Origin: Candidatus Amarobacter glycogenicus
GTDB taxonomy: Bacteria > Chloroflexota > Dehalococcoidia > Tepidiformales > Tepidiformaceae
NCBI GenBank assembly: GCA_016719395.1
Contig: JADJZF010000005.1
Span: 124,001-188,000, forward strand
Length of the DNA: 64,000 nt
Direction: 5' to 3'
The first letter of the stretch is position 1; each line of letters starts with the position of its first letter. This document shows positions 1 through 10,364 of the stretch, piece by piece. Below the pieces are notes generated by a model. It saw nothing but the letters and a program-made list of their open reading frames with translations, was not told the origin of the DNA and searched no databases. The position numbers and the translations under genes were made by a program.

Positions 1-773
1 ATCGCATCCGGTGGCTCCCCGGGGTAGCGAACGGGCCGAGAAAGACGGTAACCGGCCTTCCGAAGGCTGTTCCTGGAAACGCCACCCCCACGGTTGAGGG
101 TCCGGTTCGGCTGCCGAGTGATAGCAAGGTCTTGCCGTCCACGGTGATCGTGGGAGCGCGAGCTCGCGGAGTGTCAACGGCGGGTCATATTCGATGATCG
201 TACGGCTGGTTGAACGCCGGCCGGTCAAAGTCACCTTCTCCCCTCAACGTCCACAGTCCCTACTTGGAGTTCCTCAACCCGCATCACGTCACCGAACTCG
301 GTTTCAGAGGGGCCAACCAGCGGCAGCGTCCAACGTCCCGCGACTCTGTCGCGACCTTCGTGGACCCTCACCTCGCCGAACTCCACGACGACAGACCCCG
401 GGTGTATCACCGGCGGCAACTCCACGATGAAGGAACCGTCATCGAATCGCTGAAAGCCTTGCGGAGGAATGGGACGGAAACCATCACCGGTGAAAGCGCC
501 GTCTGGAACGACTAAGTCGATGAGATTTCCGGCTTCGTCCGTCGCGCGGAAGTTGAGGACGGTTTCAGTCCCTGAGAAAGTGGCGGAAAGGGCCTTAAGC
601 GTGATTCCGCTGGCGGTTGATTCGGAGGACTGTGCAATGAGAACTCCCCCAGGGGTCTCCGGCTCAGCACCGGAATACCAGAGCCTCGTCGCAACGCCCG
701 TTGCCGCTCCCGCCGAGACAAACATCGCGGCGGCCGCAATCGTCAAACCAAGCTTGGCGTCTATTTTCCGCAT
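1..773 (-). CDS. Exported hypothetical protein, frameshifted and cut by the window edge
   Basis: I do not recognise this protein. It begins at 773 with MRKIDAKLGL and a single hydrophobic segment (about residues 8-32) that acts as a signal peptide or anchor, followed by a beta-rich, Pro/Gly-rich extracytoplasmic region. The first open frame stops at 231, but coding character continues on the minus strand to position 1 in other frames: inserting one G near 237 gives a stretch beginning GEKVTLTGRR, and one C near 188 gives TITVDGKTLLSLGS and then VGVAFPGTAFGRPVTVF. The gene therefore probably carries two one-base losses and continues past the left edge. No enzymatic motif is visible. Confidence 0.55.
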
Positions 774-1157
774 GCTGATCCGTCCTTCGCGACCGCTTTA
801 GCGGTACGATGCAGAAACTCAAGAGCCTGAGCCATACAGGCTCGAAGTATGGGTAGGAATTTCCCGCCCGACTTGCTCCACTCCCGCAAGCTAATTCCAT
901 GTGCCGGGCATTGCAAGTACGCCCCTGCAAAATCCGTGGCGAACTCGAAACTGGCGTCTCAGACCCGGCACTTCGCACCGGACGTTCCCATGTCGTACTC
1001 TCTAATAACTGCGGTTCACGCCGGAGGGAAATCGGCCGACCAGCCAACCCTCTTCGCCTTCAGCCCGCGGACCTGGCCCACGGCCAACCGCGAGCAGCCA
1101 CGACCGAATGGCGTGGCGGGCGCCGGATACCCCTTACCGGGGGCAACGCCGGAAACC
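774..1157. other. 384-base noncoding leader between divergent genes
   Basis: No convincing gene lies here. An open frame in phase with ilvB reaches back to 849 but has no family similarity. Two short inverted repeats sit at its left side: ACCGC/GCGGT at 792-805 and a perfect seven-base pair GAGCCTG/CAGGCTC at 823-843 with a seven-base loop; neither is followed by a T run. The region must hold the divergent promoters. The distance to ilvB would allow a long 5' leader, but I see no leader peptide rich in branched-chain residues and no T-box. Confidence 0.4.
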
Positions 1158-2875
1158 ATGGCTGCCGCGGAAGGACCCCGGTTCATGACGCGCATGACTG
1201 GCGCTCAGATGGTGCTGGATAGCCTCCAGCGCGAAGGAGTCGACACGATCTTCGGGTACCCCGGAGGCGTCGTGCTCCCCCTCTACGACACCCTCCCCCA
1301 GTTCCCCGGCATCCGCCACATCCTCGTGAGGCACGAACAGGCGGCGGCGCACATGGCAGATGGCTACGCCCGCGCCAGTGGCCGCATGGGGACATGCCTC
1401 GGGACCAGCGGCCCCGGCGCGACGAACCTCGTCACCGGCATCTGCACGTCGTGGATGGATAGCACCCCCGTCTTCGCCCTCACCGGCAACGTCGCCCGTT
1501 CCCTCCTGGGCAAGGACGGTTTCCAGGAAGCCGACATCACCGGCATCACCCATTCCATCACCAAGCACAACTACCTGGTGATGCGCCCGGAAGAGATCCC
1601 GCTCTCCATCCGCGAGGCGGCCCACATCTGCCGGACCGGCCGCCCGGGACCCGTCCTCGTCGATATCCCGAAGGATGTCTTCCAGGAAACCGCCGAGTAC
1701 GACTGGCCCGAACAGATCAACCTTCGCGGCTACAAGCCCACCGTGGAGGGCCATTCCGGCATGATCCGCCGCGCAGCCGAACTCATCGACCAAGCGGAAC
1801 GCCCCATCATCATCGCCGGGCATGGAGTCATCTGGAGCGATGCCCAGGCCGCACTCCTCGAACTCGCGGAGCGAGCCGGCATCCCCGTCATCACCACCTT
1901 CCTCGGCATCGGCGCCTTCCCCGAATCTCACCCCCTCAGCTACGGCTGGCTCGGTATGCACGGGATGTTCTACGCGAACCAGGCCGCCGATAAGGCCGAC
2001 CTGATCATCGGCGTCGGCATGCGCTTCGATGACCGCGCGATGGGCCGGTTCAGCGCCTTCAACCCCGGCGTCAAGATCGTCCACATCGATATCGACCCCG
2101 CCGAAATCGGCAAGAATTTCCCCGTCGCGGTGCCGATCGTTGGTAGCGCCGCCAATGTCCTCCCCAGGCTGGCCGAACAGGTCAAAGAGGCGAAACACCA
2201 GCCCTGGATTCGCTGGATCGACCAGTGCCGGGAAGAACACCCCAGCCTCCACATCCGCGAAAGCCGCCGCATGCTCCCCCAATTCGTCGTGCGCACGCTC
2301 TACGAAGAGACAAACGGCGACGCGAACATCGTCACTGGTGTCGGCCAGCACCAGATGTGGGCCGGCCAGCACATTTCTACAAGCGCCCTCGCCAGCTCAT
2401 CAGTTCCGGCGGGCTCGGGACGATGGGGTTCGAACTCCCAGGCGCCATCGGCGCGCAGGTCGCTTGCCCCGATGCCGAGACATGGGCCATCTGCGGAGAC
2501 GGCGGCTTCCAGATGACGCTCCAGGAAATGGCTGTCCTCGTCGATGAGGGGCTCCCCGTGAAGATCGCCATTTTCAACAATGGCTACCTCGGAATGGTCC
2601 GCCAGTGGCAGCAGCTCTTCTACGACAAGAACCTGGTCTCCGTGGCCATGACCCAGCCGGACTTCGTGAAGCTCGCCGATGCCTATGGCATCCGTGGCAT
2701 CCGTGTCGAAACGAAAGCCGAAGTCGCCAGCGCCATCCGCGAAGCCCGCGCCCACAAAGGCCCCATCCTTCTCGACTTCCAGATCGACCAGGAAGAGAAC
2801 GTCTGGCCCATGGTCCCTGCCGGCGCAGCCCTCTCCGAAACCATCGAGGCCCCGGCCGAGGAGCTCGCACGATGA
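1158..2875 (+). CDS. ilvB: Acetolactate synthase large subunit (one-base frameshift near 2372)
   Basis: ThDP- and FAD-dependent enzyme that condenses two pyruvates to acetolactate, or pyruvate with 2-ketobutyrate, at the start of valine, leucine and isoleucine synthesis. The N-terminal ThDP domain has the catalytic Glu in LVRHEQAAAHMADGYA (Glu60). The C-terminal ThDP domain has GDGGFQMTLQEMA (about residue 447) followed by the Asn pair of the metal-binding motif. The frame breaks near 2372 in CACATTTCTAC; restoring one T gives 572 residues, normal for the family. ATG 1158 or 1185 are both possible starts; the open frame further upstream lacks family similarity. The stop overlaps the ilvN start as ATGA, so the subunits are translationally coupled. 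Confidence 0.93.
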
Positions 2876-3486
2876 ACCCCGCAGTCAACGCCACAGTCAA
2901 GAACCGTGCCGGCCACCACACCGTGGTCGCCATCGTCGAAGACAAGCCGGGCGTCCTCATGCGCGTCTCGAGCCTCTTCCGCCGCCGCGGCTTCAACATC
3001 GAATCACTCACGGTCGGCCACAGCGAAGCAGAGGGACTCAGCCGAATGACCATCGTCGTCGATGGCACCAGCGCGCCCATCGAACAGGTCGAGAAGCAAC
3101 TCTACAAACTCATCGACGTCGTCAAGGTCACCGATCTCAGCAACGAGGACATGGTCGCGCGCGAGCTCGCCATGATTAAGGTGCGCTGCAACAACCTGAA
3201 CCGCCACGAGTTGCTCGACATCGCCAACGTCTTCCGCGCCGACGTGGTCGACATCGCGACCAACTCGATCATCCTCCAGGTGGTCGGCGACGAGGACAAG
3301 ATCGACGGCCTCGTCAAGATGTGCGAGCCCTACGGCATCCGCGAGCTCTCGCGCACCGGTCGCATCGCCATGGTCCGCGGCGCCAAGACCACCACCGTCC
3401 ACGACCCGGAACCGGAGCGCATCCGCCAATTCCATGCCAGCCAGGGCCGGCGGGTGGAGGGAGAGCTGCCCTTCTCCAGCGACTGA
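2872..3486 (+). CDS. ilvN: Acetolactate synthase regulatory small subunit
   Basis: Regulatory subunit that activates the large subunit and confers branched-chain amino acid feedback inhibition. It is 204 residues. The N-terminal ACT domain (about residues 17-92) carries HTVVAIVEDKPGVLMRVSSL and FNIESLTVGHSE, the usual effector-binding face, and the C-terminal ALS_ss_C domain follows (about 96-170). The start ATG at 2872 overlaps the ilvB stop. The C-terminal tail after HDPEPERIRQFH is slightly longer than in short homologues. ilvC does not follow; the next gene is convergent. Confidence 0.95.
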   Translation: MNPAVNATVKNRAGHHTVVAIVEDKPGVLMRVSSLFRRRGFNIESLTVGHSEAEGLSRMTIVVDGTSAPIEQVEKQLYKLIDVVKVTDLSNEDMVARELAMIKVRCNNLNRHELLDIANVFRADVVDIATNSIILQVVGDEDKIDGLVKMCEPYGIRELSRTGRIAMVRGAKTTTVHDPEPERIRQFHASQGRRVEGELPFSSD

Positions 3487-3600
3487 GGCGATCGCGGTGT
3501 TCCCCGGCCGTCAGTCCGGGGAACACCACCGAGCAGTCGGAACCGCTCCAGGTTGGCTCCCGGGAGGGAGCGTCCTGGGACCGGTTGCACGGTGCCGGGC

Positions 3601-4148
3601 CTATGCGAGCGGATTCCCCTCGCCTTCGATCCCGTGCTTTGCCCGCTGCTGCGCCTGCAGCCCCCCAATCGTCTCGGCACTCCGGTTGTAGATGTCCGGC
3701 ACGTCCCAGCCGTTGATCCCTGCGTAGGTGTCGATCTGGCTGCGATGGTGGATGTCGTGCTCCATCATCATGAGCAGCACCCGCCAGCCCGGCAGCGTCG
3801 CGTCGGTGTCGATCATCTCCACCCGCCGATCGAGCCACTCATCCGGGGTGCCCGAAATCTTCGTCCGGAACTCCCGAAAGCTCACTTCAAGCGCCGGCAC
3901 CCACTTCTCCTAGCGGAGACATTGGGAGGACGCGGACTGATCCAGCCTTCCCCGGAGTAAGCGCTTGCGAAGTACAACCGCGAGCCGCACATGTGCCCGA
4001 CAAGCTGGTTGATGCTCCACGACTTTTCTCCCTCGCCGGTCGCCGGCGTCCATCCTTCAGCTTCCGGCGGCAGCGCGGCGATGTCGCGCATAGCGCGGCG
4101 GTTCACCCCTTCAAAGTACCGCAGGAACGCTTCCACGCTTCGAAACAT
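3601..4148 (-). CDS. DinB-family metal-binding protein (frameshifted near 3895)
   Basis: Four-helix-bundle DinB/YfiT-like protein; members bind a divalent metal through three His and include thiol-dependent S-transferases, but the substrate here is unknown. The N-terminal part (MFRSVEAFLRYFEGVNRRAM, then SINQLVGHM) and the C-terminal part (RVLLMMMEHDIHHRSQIDTY) lie in two frames joined near 3895-3910, where a base appears to be lost. Joined, it is 182 residues, the expected size. The His of QLVGHM and the two in EHDIHH are the likely metal triad. It stands alone, convergent with ilvBN. Confidence 0.8.
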
Positions 4149-4219
4149 CGCTCGCCTCCCCGTGCTTGTACCGGCACGTGCCGGGCCATACGCTACGCTC
4201 GGCGCCCCGGACCTGCACC

Positions 4220-5290
4220 ATGCTGAAAATTGAACTCTCCTACCGCGGAATGGTCGCTGCCGGGATGGCTCTCCTTACCCTCTGGGCGCTCGTCAACCTC
4301 TTCTCCGTCTTCCTCCTCGTCGTCACTGCCTTCATCTTCATGGCCGCCCTTCTCCCCTACGTCGAGTGGCTCTGCCGGCACGGGTTCAACCGCATCGTCG
4401 CCGTTCTCCTCATCCTCCTCGGTGTCCTCGTTACCCTCGGGACGGTCATCGCGATTGTTGCCCCGGCGATGTTCGACGAGTTCCGCGACCTTCGTTCGAA
4501 CCTGCCGGAATACGCCGAGGACTTCGAGGACTTCATGTCTGATCTCGGCTTCGAAACCGACCGCTGGGATCTGCCCGAACGCGCCGAGTCCATCGAGTGG
4601 AGCAAGCTCATCAGTGGCAGCCAGGCCGTGAACTTCGGCCAGCGTGCAGTCTTCGGCATCTTCTCCGGCCTTACCGTTGCCGTCCTCACCGCCTACCTCC
4701 TTGTCGATGCAGGGCGGCTTCGGACCTTCGTCTTTCGCTTCATCCCGCGAGGACGAGAACCCGATGCCCAGCACTTCATGAACGCCCTCAGCCGGGTCGT
4801 CGGTGGCTACGTCCGCGGCCAGCTCATCACCTCGTTGATCATCGGCCTCTACACCACCGCCGTGCTCCTCATCGTCGGTGTACCCAACGCCGTCGCTTTC
4901 GGCGTCCTCGCGGCCTTCGCCGACATCATCCCCCTGGTCGGCGCCTTTATCGCCATCGTGCCCGCCGTCGTCGCGGCCTTCCAGGAGTCGCCGACCCAGG
5001 CGGTCATCGTCCTCGCAGCCCTCCTCTTCTACCAGCAGTTCGAGGATCGCTACCTGGTTCCGCGAATCTACGGACAAACGTTGAACCTTCCCGCCCTCGT
5101 CGTACTCGTTGCCGTCCTCATCGGCGGTGAACTGATGGGCATTGCCGGAGTGGTCCTTGCGCTGCCCACAGCGGCCGCGATCCGGGTCGTCCTCGACTAC
5201 TACCTCGACCGTCGCGAAGGCGGCACCGGCATCCCGGAATCCCTCCGGGACGGCGAAGTCCTCGCCCCCGATAAGTCGCCGGCCGGCTGA
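4220..5290 (+). CDS. AI-2E family transporter / PerM-type permease
   Basis: Polytopic membrane protein of the AI-2E exporter-like (PerM/YdiK) family, 356 residues with about seven or eight hydrophobic segments and the usual polar region between the third segment and the C-terminal half (FEDFMSDLGF, about residues 100-140). The C-terminal half shows the family's long run of segments with FADIIPLVGAFIAIVP, YQQFEDRYLVPRIYG and GGELMGIAGVVLALPTAA. Transported substrates of most family members are unknown, so autoinducer export should not be assumed. ATG 4220 is chosen because the upstream extension to 4166 is polar and unlike the family. Confidence 0.88.
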   Translation: MLKIELSYRGMVAAGMALLTLWALVNLFSVFLLVVTAFIFMAALLPYVEWLCRHGFNRIVAVLLILLGVLVTLGTVIAIVAPAMFDEFRDLRSNLPEYAEDFEDFMSDLGFETDRWDLPERAESIEWSKLISGSQAVNFGQRAVFGIFSGLTVAVLTAYLLVDAGRLRTFVFRFIPRGREPDAQHFMNALSRVVGGYVRGQLITSLIIGLYTTAVLLIVGVPNAVAFGVLAAFADIIPLVGAFIAIVPAVVAAFQESPTQAVIVLAALLFYQQFEDRYLVPRIYGQTLNLPALVVLVAVLIGGELMGIAGVVLALPTAAAIRVVLDYYLDRREGGTGIPESLRDGEVLAPDKSPAG

Positions 5291-5354
5291 TTCCGCCGGC
5301 GCGCTTCACCGTCCTGTACCCTTACGCCCCCCGCGATAGACTGGCGCATAGCCT

Positions 5355-5935
5355 ATGAGCGCAAGCGCGACCACCATGCAGAATGCCGATCGCGGCCGCA
5401 GGCCCCTTTCCGTCTCCACTACGCCTCTTTCGAATCACGCGTTGCCGCGGGTGCGCTTGATGTCCTGGTGATGTTCATCATCGCCGCTCTGCTCGTGACC
5501 GCCGGGTCGGTCATTGTGCTCATCTCGTCTGATTTCGAAAAAGTCGAACCCTCGGGCACCGCCCTCGCCGCCTTCTGGGTCTGCATTGCCTGCATCGCCC
5601 CTGCGCTGCTTCTCTACTTTTTCATCGGGTTTGCGTGGAAGGGCCAGACCATTGGAGCTTCGGTCATGCAGGTCATGGTCATTCGGTCCGATGGTCGCCC
5701 ACTTGGTGTCCTCGGGGCTGTCGCCCGCGTCGTCGGCCTCCTCGTCTACGTCTTGATCGCCGCCGCCGGCGTCATCGTCGCCTATGCCTTCCGCGATACC
5801 TCGGCGATCGCGGCCGCCGCCATCGGCGGCTCTCTGGTTATCGCCGCCTTCGGGTTCATCTGGGCCGCCTTCGACCGCCATCGCCGGACACTCCACGACC
5901 GCATTGCCGGCACCATCGTCGTCCGGCTCGTTTAG
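5355..5935 (+). CDS. RDD-family membrane protein (frameshifted near 5400)
   Basis: Small integral membrane protein with the RDD domain, of mostly unknown role. The motif ESRVAAGALDVLVMF just before the first membrane segment carries the family Arg and Asp, and the third conserved region lies near FDRHRRTLHDRIAGT. No start codon exists in that frame upstream of the motif. ATG 5355 opens MSASATTMQNADRGRR in another frame, and one missing base in the GGCCCC run near 5402 joins them into 193 residues. Three to four hydrophobic segments follow. It is twelve bases from the next gene, probably an operon. Confidence 0.75.
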
Positions 5936-5946
5936 GCACCGACCAC

Positions 5947-6810
5947 ATGCACTCAGCGCCCGAATCCTCCGACGTCTCCGTCCGAGACCGCGTCTACGGC
6001 GAGGCCACTCGCTCGTATGAGGGCCGCCGTTCGTTCGTCGTCGTGTTGCTCACCATTTGCGTCTTCGTCTTCATCATCTCGCTCAGCTGCCGCCAGGCCA
6101 CCGCTCCCGGTCCTGCGCGCAACGTCCTCGAGTCTGGCATCGTCACCCTCACCGACCTGGACCAATTCTTGGCCGACGAGGGCCCCGCCCTGCGTGAGCT
6201 TGCCGCCCAGTCTGAGGTCGAACAGTTCATGATCCCGGACTATCCGCTCGATATCGTGCTTACCCGGACCGAAGTCGTGGACAGCACCGATGTCGAGCTC
6301 CGCCAGCTCATCCTCGAACGTTCGTCCGGCCTTCTCTACGCACGCGGCATTGAGGCATTCGACCGCACCGGAGACCAGAACCTGCGCCGCTTCTCCATTC
6401 AGGGCGTCCTCGAACTCGGCGTCAGCCAGGTCTCCGAACCGACTCACAACCGTGCGTCCATGTTCGCAGGCGCGTCCCTGCTGGGTTGTGCCCTCTGTGG
6501 GGCCATCGTCGTCGCCACCGGAACCGGCTGGGGGCGAATGCGCTCGCTCGGCATGGCCGCTGCCGCCGGCGCCATCCCGGTCGTGATCATGTTCTTCTTG
6601 CTGCGCTTCATCGTCGGCGCGATCGGAAATGGTGACCCGTTCGTCAGCGGCTACCGTGACATCACGAAGGCTGCCTTGGGAGTGCCGCTGCAAAACGCGC
6701 TAATTGTCTTGGTCATGGGCGCTGCCATCGTCGCCGCATCGGTTGTGCTCTCGCGTCTCGAACGTATCGTCTCTCGTTCCGCGCCGCCGGTAACCGAAGA
6801 CAACTACTAG
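5947..6810 (+). CDS. Hypothetical multi-pass membrane protein
   Basis: I do not recognise this 287-residue protein. It has a membrane segment at about residues 34-52 ending in a Cys (FIISLSC), a soluble, probably extracytoplasmic domain of about 120 residues rich in Asp/Glu/Leu, and three hydrophobic segments in the C-terminal half (about 177-197, 203-227 and 255-276). ATG 5947 follows the RDD gene closely and is probably cotranscribed. No catalytic motif is visible. Confidence 0.6.
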   Translation: MHSAPESSDVSVRDRVYGEATRSYEGRRSFVVVLLTICVFVFIISLSCRQATAPGPARNVLESGIVTLTDLDQFLADEGPALRELAAQSEVEQFMIPDYPLDIVLTRTEVVDSTDVELRQLILERSSGLLYARGIEAFDRTGDQNLRRFSIQGVLELGVSQVSEPTHNRASMFAGASLLGCALCGAIVVATGTGWGRMRSLGMAAAAGAIPVVIMFFLLRFIVGAIGNGDPFVSGYRDITKAALGVPLQNALIVLVMGAAIVAASVVLSRLERIVSRSAPPVTEDNY

Positions 6811-6852
6811 TTCGAATCCTTGCGGGGGCGGGCGGCAGAGGTTCGCGCCGGG

Positions 6853-9800
6853 TTACTTCGCCGCAGCTTCCACCATCACCCGCAGCACGCGTGCCACAAG
6901 CGGCATCCAGTTCGTCCCGGCGCCGATGCGGTCGATCCGCACCTGGTTCGGCCCCGTGATGACGCTCTTCAGCCTGAGCGCCTCCACAGCGCTTCGCGTC
7001 TCCAACGTCGTCCCGCCCCGGATTCGCAGGTGGAACATCTGCTCATCCGTCTTCAGGCTTTCAACGTTCGCTCGCCGCGCCATCGATCGCACGAGCGCCA
7101 CGTACAGGAGGTTCTCCACCGAACGCGGCACCGGCCCGAAGCGGTCCGCCAGTTCGGCCTGCATCTCGGCGACACCCTCCGCCGACGTGATTTCGGCGAT
7201 TTTTTGGTAGGCCGCCAGCCTCCCATGAATGTCCGGCACGTAGGACTCCGGGATGTGCGCGCTCAGCGGCAGGTCGATGAGGGGCGGCGGCGGTAGTGGT
7301 TCGGGGCCGGCTGGCGCGTCCGGCGTCACCACCTTCTTCAGCGCCGAAACAGCCTCCGCGACGAGTTTCGAATACATGTCGAAGCCTACGGCGGCAATGT
7401 GTCCGCTCTGTTCGGTCCCTAGGACGTTTCCCGCTCCGCGAATCTCGAGGTCACGCAACGCGATCTGGAAGCCGGCGCCAAGCTCCGTCGCCTCGAAGAT
7501 CGCCTCTAGCCGCTTCTGCGCTGTTTCGCTCATCGTCCGGTCTTTGTCATAGAGCAGGTAGGCATATGCCCGGTTCGCCGAACGGCCGACGCGTCCGCGC
7601 AGCTGGTACAGCTGTGCCAGCCCAAGGGTGTTCGCATCGTTGATGATGATCGTGTTCGCATTGGGGATATCGAGGCCGCTCTCAATGATGGTCGTGCACA
7701 CCAGGATGTCGTGCTCCCCGGCGCCGAACTCCATCATCACCCGCTCCAGTTGCTCTTCCGGCATCTGACCATGCCCGACGGCGATCCGCGCATCCGGAAC
7801 TATCGTCTGCAGCCGCGTCACGATGCGTTCGATGTTGTGCACCCGGTTGTGGACGAAGTACACCTGCCCACCGCGCTGCATCTCTCGGTCGATCGCCTTT
7901 CGAAGCAATTCATCATCCCACTGGAGCACGTACGTCCGGATCGGCTGCCGCTCCTCCGGCGGCGTCATCACTGTACTCATGTCGCGAATCCCGACCAGTG
8001 ACATCTGGAGCGTCCGCGGGATCGGCGTCGCCGAAAGCACCAGGCTGTCCACTTCCGAGCGCATCTGCTTCAGCCGCTCCTTGTGACTGACGCCGAACCG
8101 CTGCTCCTCGTCGATGATCACCAGCCCAAGGTCCTTGAATGCGACATCCTTCTGGACCAGGCGATGCGTCCCGATTGCGATGTCCACCTCGCCCGAATTG
8201 ATCCCTCCAACGATCTCCCGCTGTTGGTGCTCGTTCCGGAAGCGTGAAAGCACCTCCACTCGCACCGGGAAGCCCTGAACTCGCTCCCGGAAGGTGTTGC
8301 CGTGCTGTTCTGCCAGGACCGTCGTTGGCACGAGCACCGCCACCTGTTTCCCGTCCATCACGGCTTTGAATGCCGCCCGCACGGCGACTTCCGTTTTCCC
8401 ATACCCGACATCTCCGCAGATCAGGCGGTCCATCGGCTTGGTGTTCTCCATGTCCGCCTTCACTTCCGAGATCGCATCCAGCTGGTCCTGTGTTTCGACG
8501 AACGGGAAGGCGGCTTCCATCTCCATTTGCCAGGCGTTATCGGCGCCGAAGGCGTGGCCCCGCGCCAACTCGCGTTTCGCGTAGAGCTCCAGCAACTCCT
8601 GCGCGAGTTCTACCACCGCCTGCTTCACCCGCCGCTTCGCCCGCGCCCATTCCTGTGATCCGAGCTTTGTCAGCGAGGGCGGGTGATCGGTCGGGCCGAC
8701 ATAACGAGAGACCGACTCGAGTTGATCGGCCGGGACGTACAGGCGGTCGCGGTCCGCATACTGCAACTCGAGGTACTCGCGTTCGACGCCGTCCACCGAT
8801 CGCCGGACAAGCCCTGCGTAACGGGCGATCCCATGGTCCGCATGTACCAGGTAGTCGCCGATTTCGAGCGTCGAAACCAGGTCGGCCCGGATGCTCGCCC
8901 TGTTCCGCGTTGGACGCCGGCGCTTCCGAAGGCCGAACACCTCCGAATCGGAGATGACCGTCAGCGACTCTCCGAGCGTGAAGCCTCCGGCCAGTGCCGC
9001 CGGCGTGAGCACGATTTCGCCCGCGTTGGGTGCGACGGTTAACCGCCGGCGCGGCTCCGCCCGGATCCCTTCGTCGTCCAGCAACTCCGCCAGCCGCAAT
9101 GCCTGCTGCGATACGATTGCGATTGCCCGTCCCTGTTTTGCCCATGCACCGGCCTGTTGTGCAAGGGGGCGCAGCTTTCCGGCGAAGCTCGGGGTGACAG
9201 CCATCGGCAGCCGCCTGGCGCCCAGTTCTTCCGAGCCGAACCGCTGGAGGTCCACTTCCTGGAAGTTCGAGAGTGCATCCCGAAGCGCCTCGGGCCCCAC
9301 GCGCAGTGGCGGCAGACCCGTGGGGATGAGCCCCCGGCCTTCCAGTTCCGCCCGCGTCCGCAACTCGTGCTCGACCGCCACCGCCAGCGCGTTCGCGCCG
9401 TCTGCCGGTTCGTCGAACACCACCATTGCACCCCGCGCGAGATGCGACGCGGCCGTCTCCGTGTATAGCAGCGGTTCGAAGAATGTCGCGAACGGGCTTC
9501 GGTTCCCTTCGGCGAGCAGTTCCAGTTGCTCCTGGATTACTTCAGCCTGGTCGCCATTCGCCTCGATCTCGGCAAGAAGCGTGCGGGCCGCTTCACGTGC
9601 TTCACTGCTGCTCGTCGCCGCCGGCGGGACATGCAACTGTTCCAGACGGGAGACGCTGCGCTGGCTCACGAGGTCCAGCTCCCGGATGCTCTCAACTTCG
9701 TCGCCGAAGAACTCCACGCGGAATGGACGCTCCGCACCCGCGGGGAACACGTCGATGATTCCGCCGCGTCGGGATGCTGTCCCAGGGGCGTCTGCTAGCG

Positions 9801-10231
9801 GTTCAATCGCGTACCCGGCGCGTTCCAGTTCCGTCATAAGGGCCCCCGGATTGTGTGAGGCGCCCGTGGTGAGGGTTAGGCCCCTCCTCTTCCACTTCCG
9901 GACCGGCGCAGTGCTCCGAGAGCGCTGCCCACGAGGCCACGACAACTGCCGGGCTCGCGTTCCGCAACAACCCGAGTGCGTGGCTTCGCTCGACCGCGAT
10001 ACCCGGATCGTCGCGCGCGAACTCGTAAGGCAGCGCCTCGCGCTCCGGCAGCCGCGCCAGCGGAATACCGGAGACGAACATGGCGAGTTCTTCGTACAGG
10101 GTGTGGGACTTTGCCGGCGTCCCTACCACCACCAGGACCGGCGCAGGGTGGCCGCTCGCCAGCGCTGCGGCAACCGGAGCACGTGCCGATTCGGGTAAGC
10201 CAAGGCGCAGAACACCCTCCCCGAACCGCAA
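6853..10231 (-). CDS. mfd: Transcription-repair coupling factor Mfd (frameshifted near 9880)
   Basis: ATP-driven translocase that removes stalled RNA polymerase at lesions and recruits UvrA. The N-terminal UvrB-like region includes AGTASRRGGIIDVFPAG-type sequence (SRRGGIIDVFPAG). The polymerase-interacting CarD-like domain contains GDYLVHADHGIARYAGL. The helicase core has Walker A GDVGYGKTEVAVRAAF, the DEEQRFGV box and LSATPIPRTLQMSL, then the second RecA lobe and the C-terminal TRCF domain. The frame changes in a GGGG run near 9880, where removing one base restores about 1125 residues, close to the family norm. A TTG at 10231 opens the frame, but family-like sequence (ELAGLTAAVAEAIQPRLRFG) extends about 20 codons upstream, so the true start is uncertain. 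Confidence 0.93.
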
Positions 10232-10364
10232 TCGGGGCTGGATAGCTTCAGCAACAGCGGCCGTCAGGCCGGCAAGTTCACCCGGCAGGGCCGAACCTCA
10301 CAAAGGGGCAACTCGGCGTTGTCCCTGCCCGAACTGTAGCACCGCCGCTCTCTGCTAGCATGGA

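Noticed and set aside
774..1157. T-box or attenuator leader controlling ilvBN
   Set aside because: No T-box core sequence, no run of Leu/Ile/Val codons in a short leader frame, and no hairpin with a T run before ilvB.
1134..2372. Long minus-strand open frame (412 codons) opposite ilvB
   Set aside because: It is the antisense frame of a conserved gene in high-G+C DNA, is unusually rich in Asp, Glu, Gly and Ala, and has no family features.
2360..2390. Programmed ribosomal frameshift in ilvB
   Set aside because: No slippery heptamer followed by a structured stimulator stands out, and many unrelated genes here have similar one-base breaks, so sequencing error is simpler.
4193..5077. Minus-strand open frame opposite the AI-2E permease, very rich in Asp and Glu
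   Set aside because: Acidic composition is the mirror of hydrophobic codons on the plus strand, a typical shadow of a membrane-protein gene.
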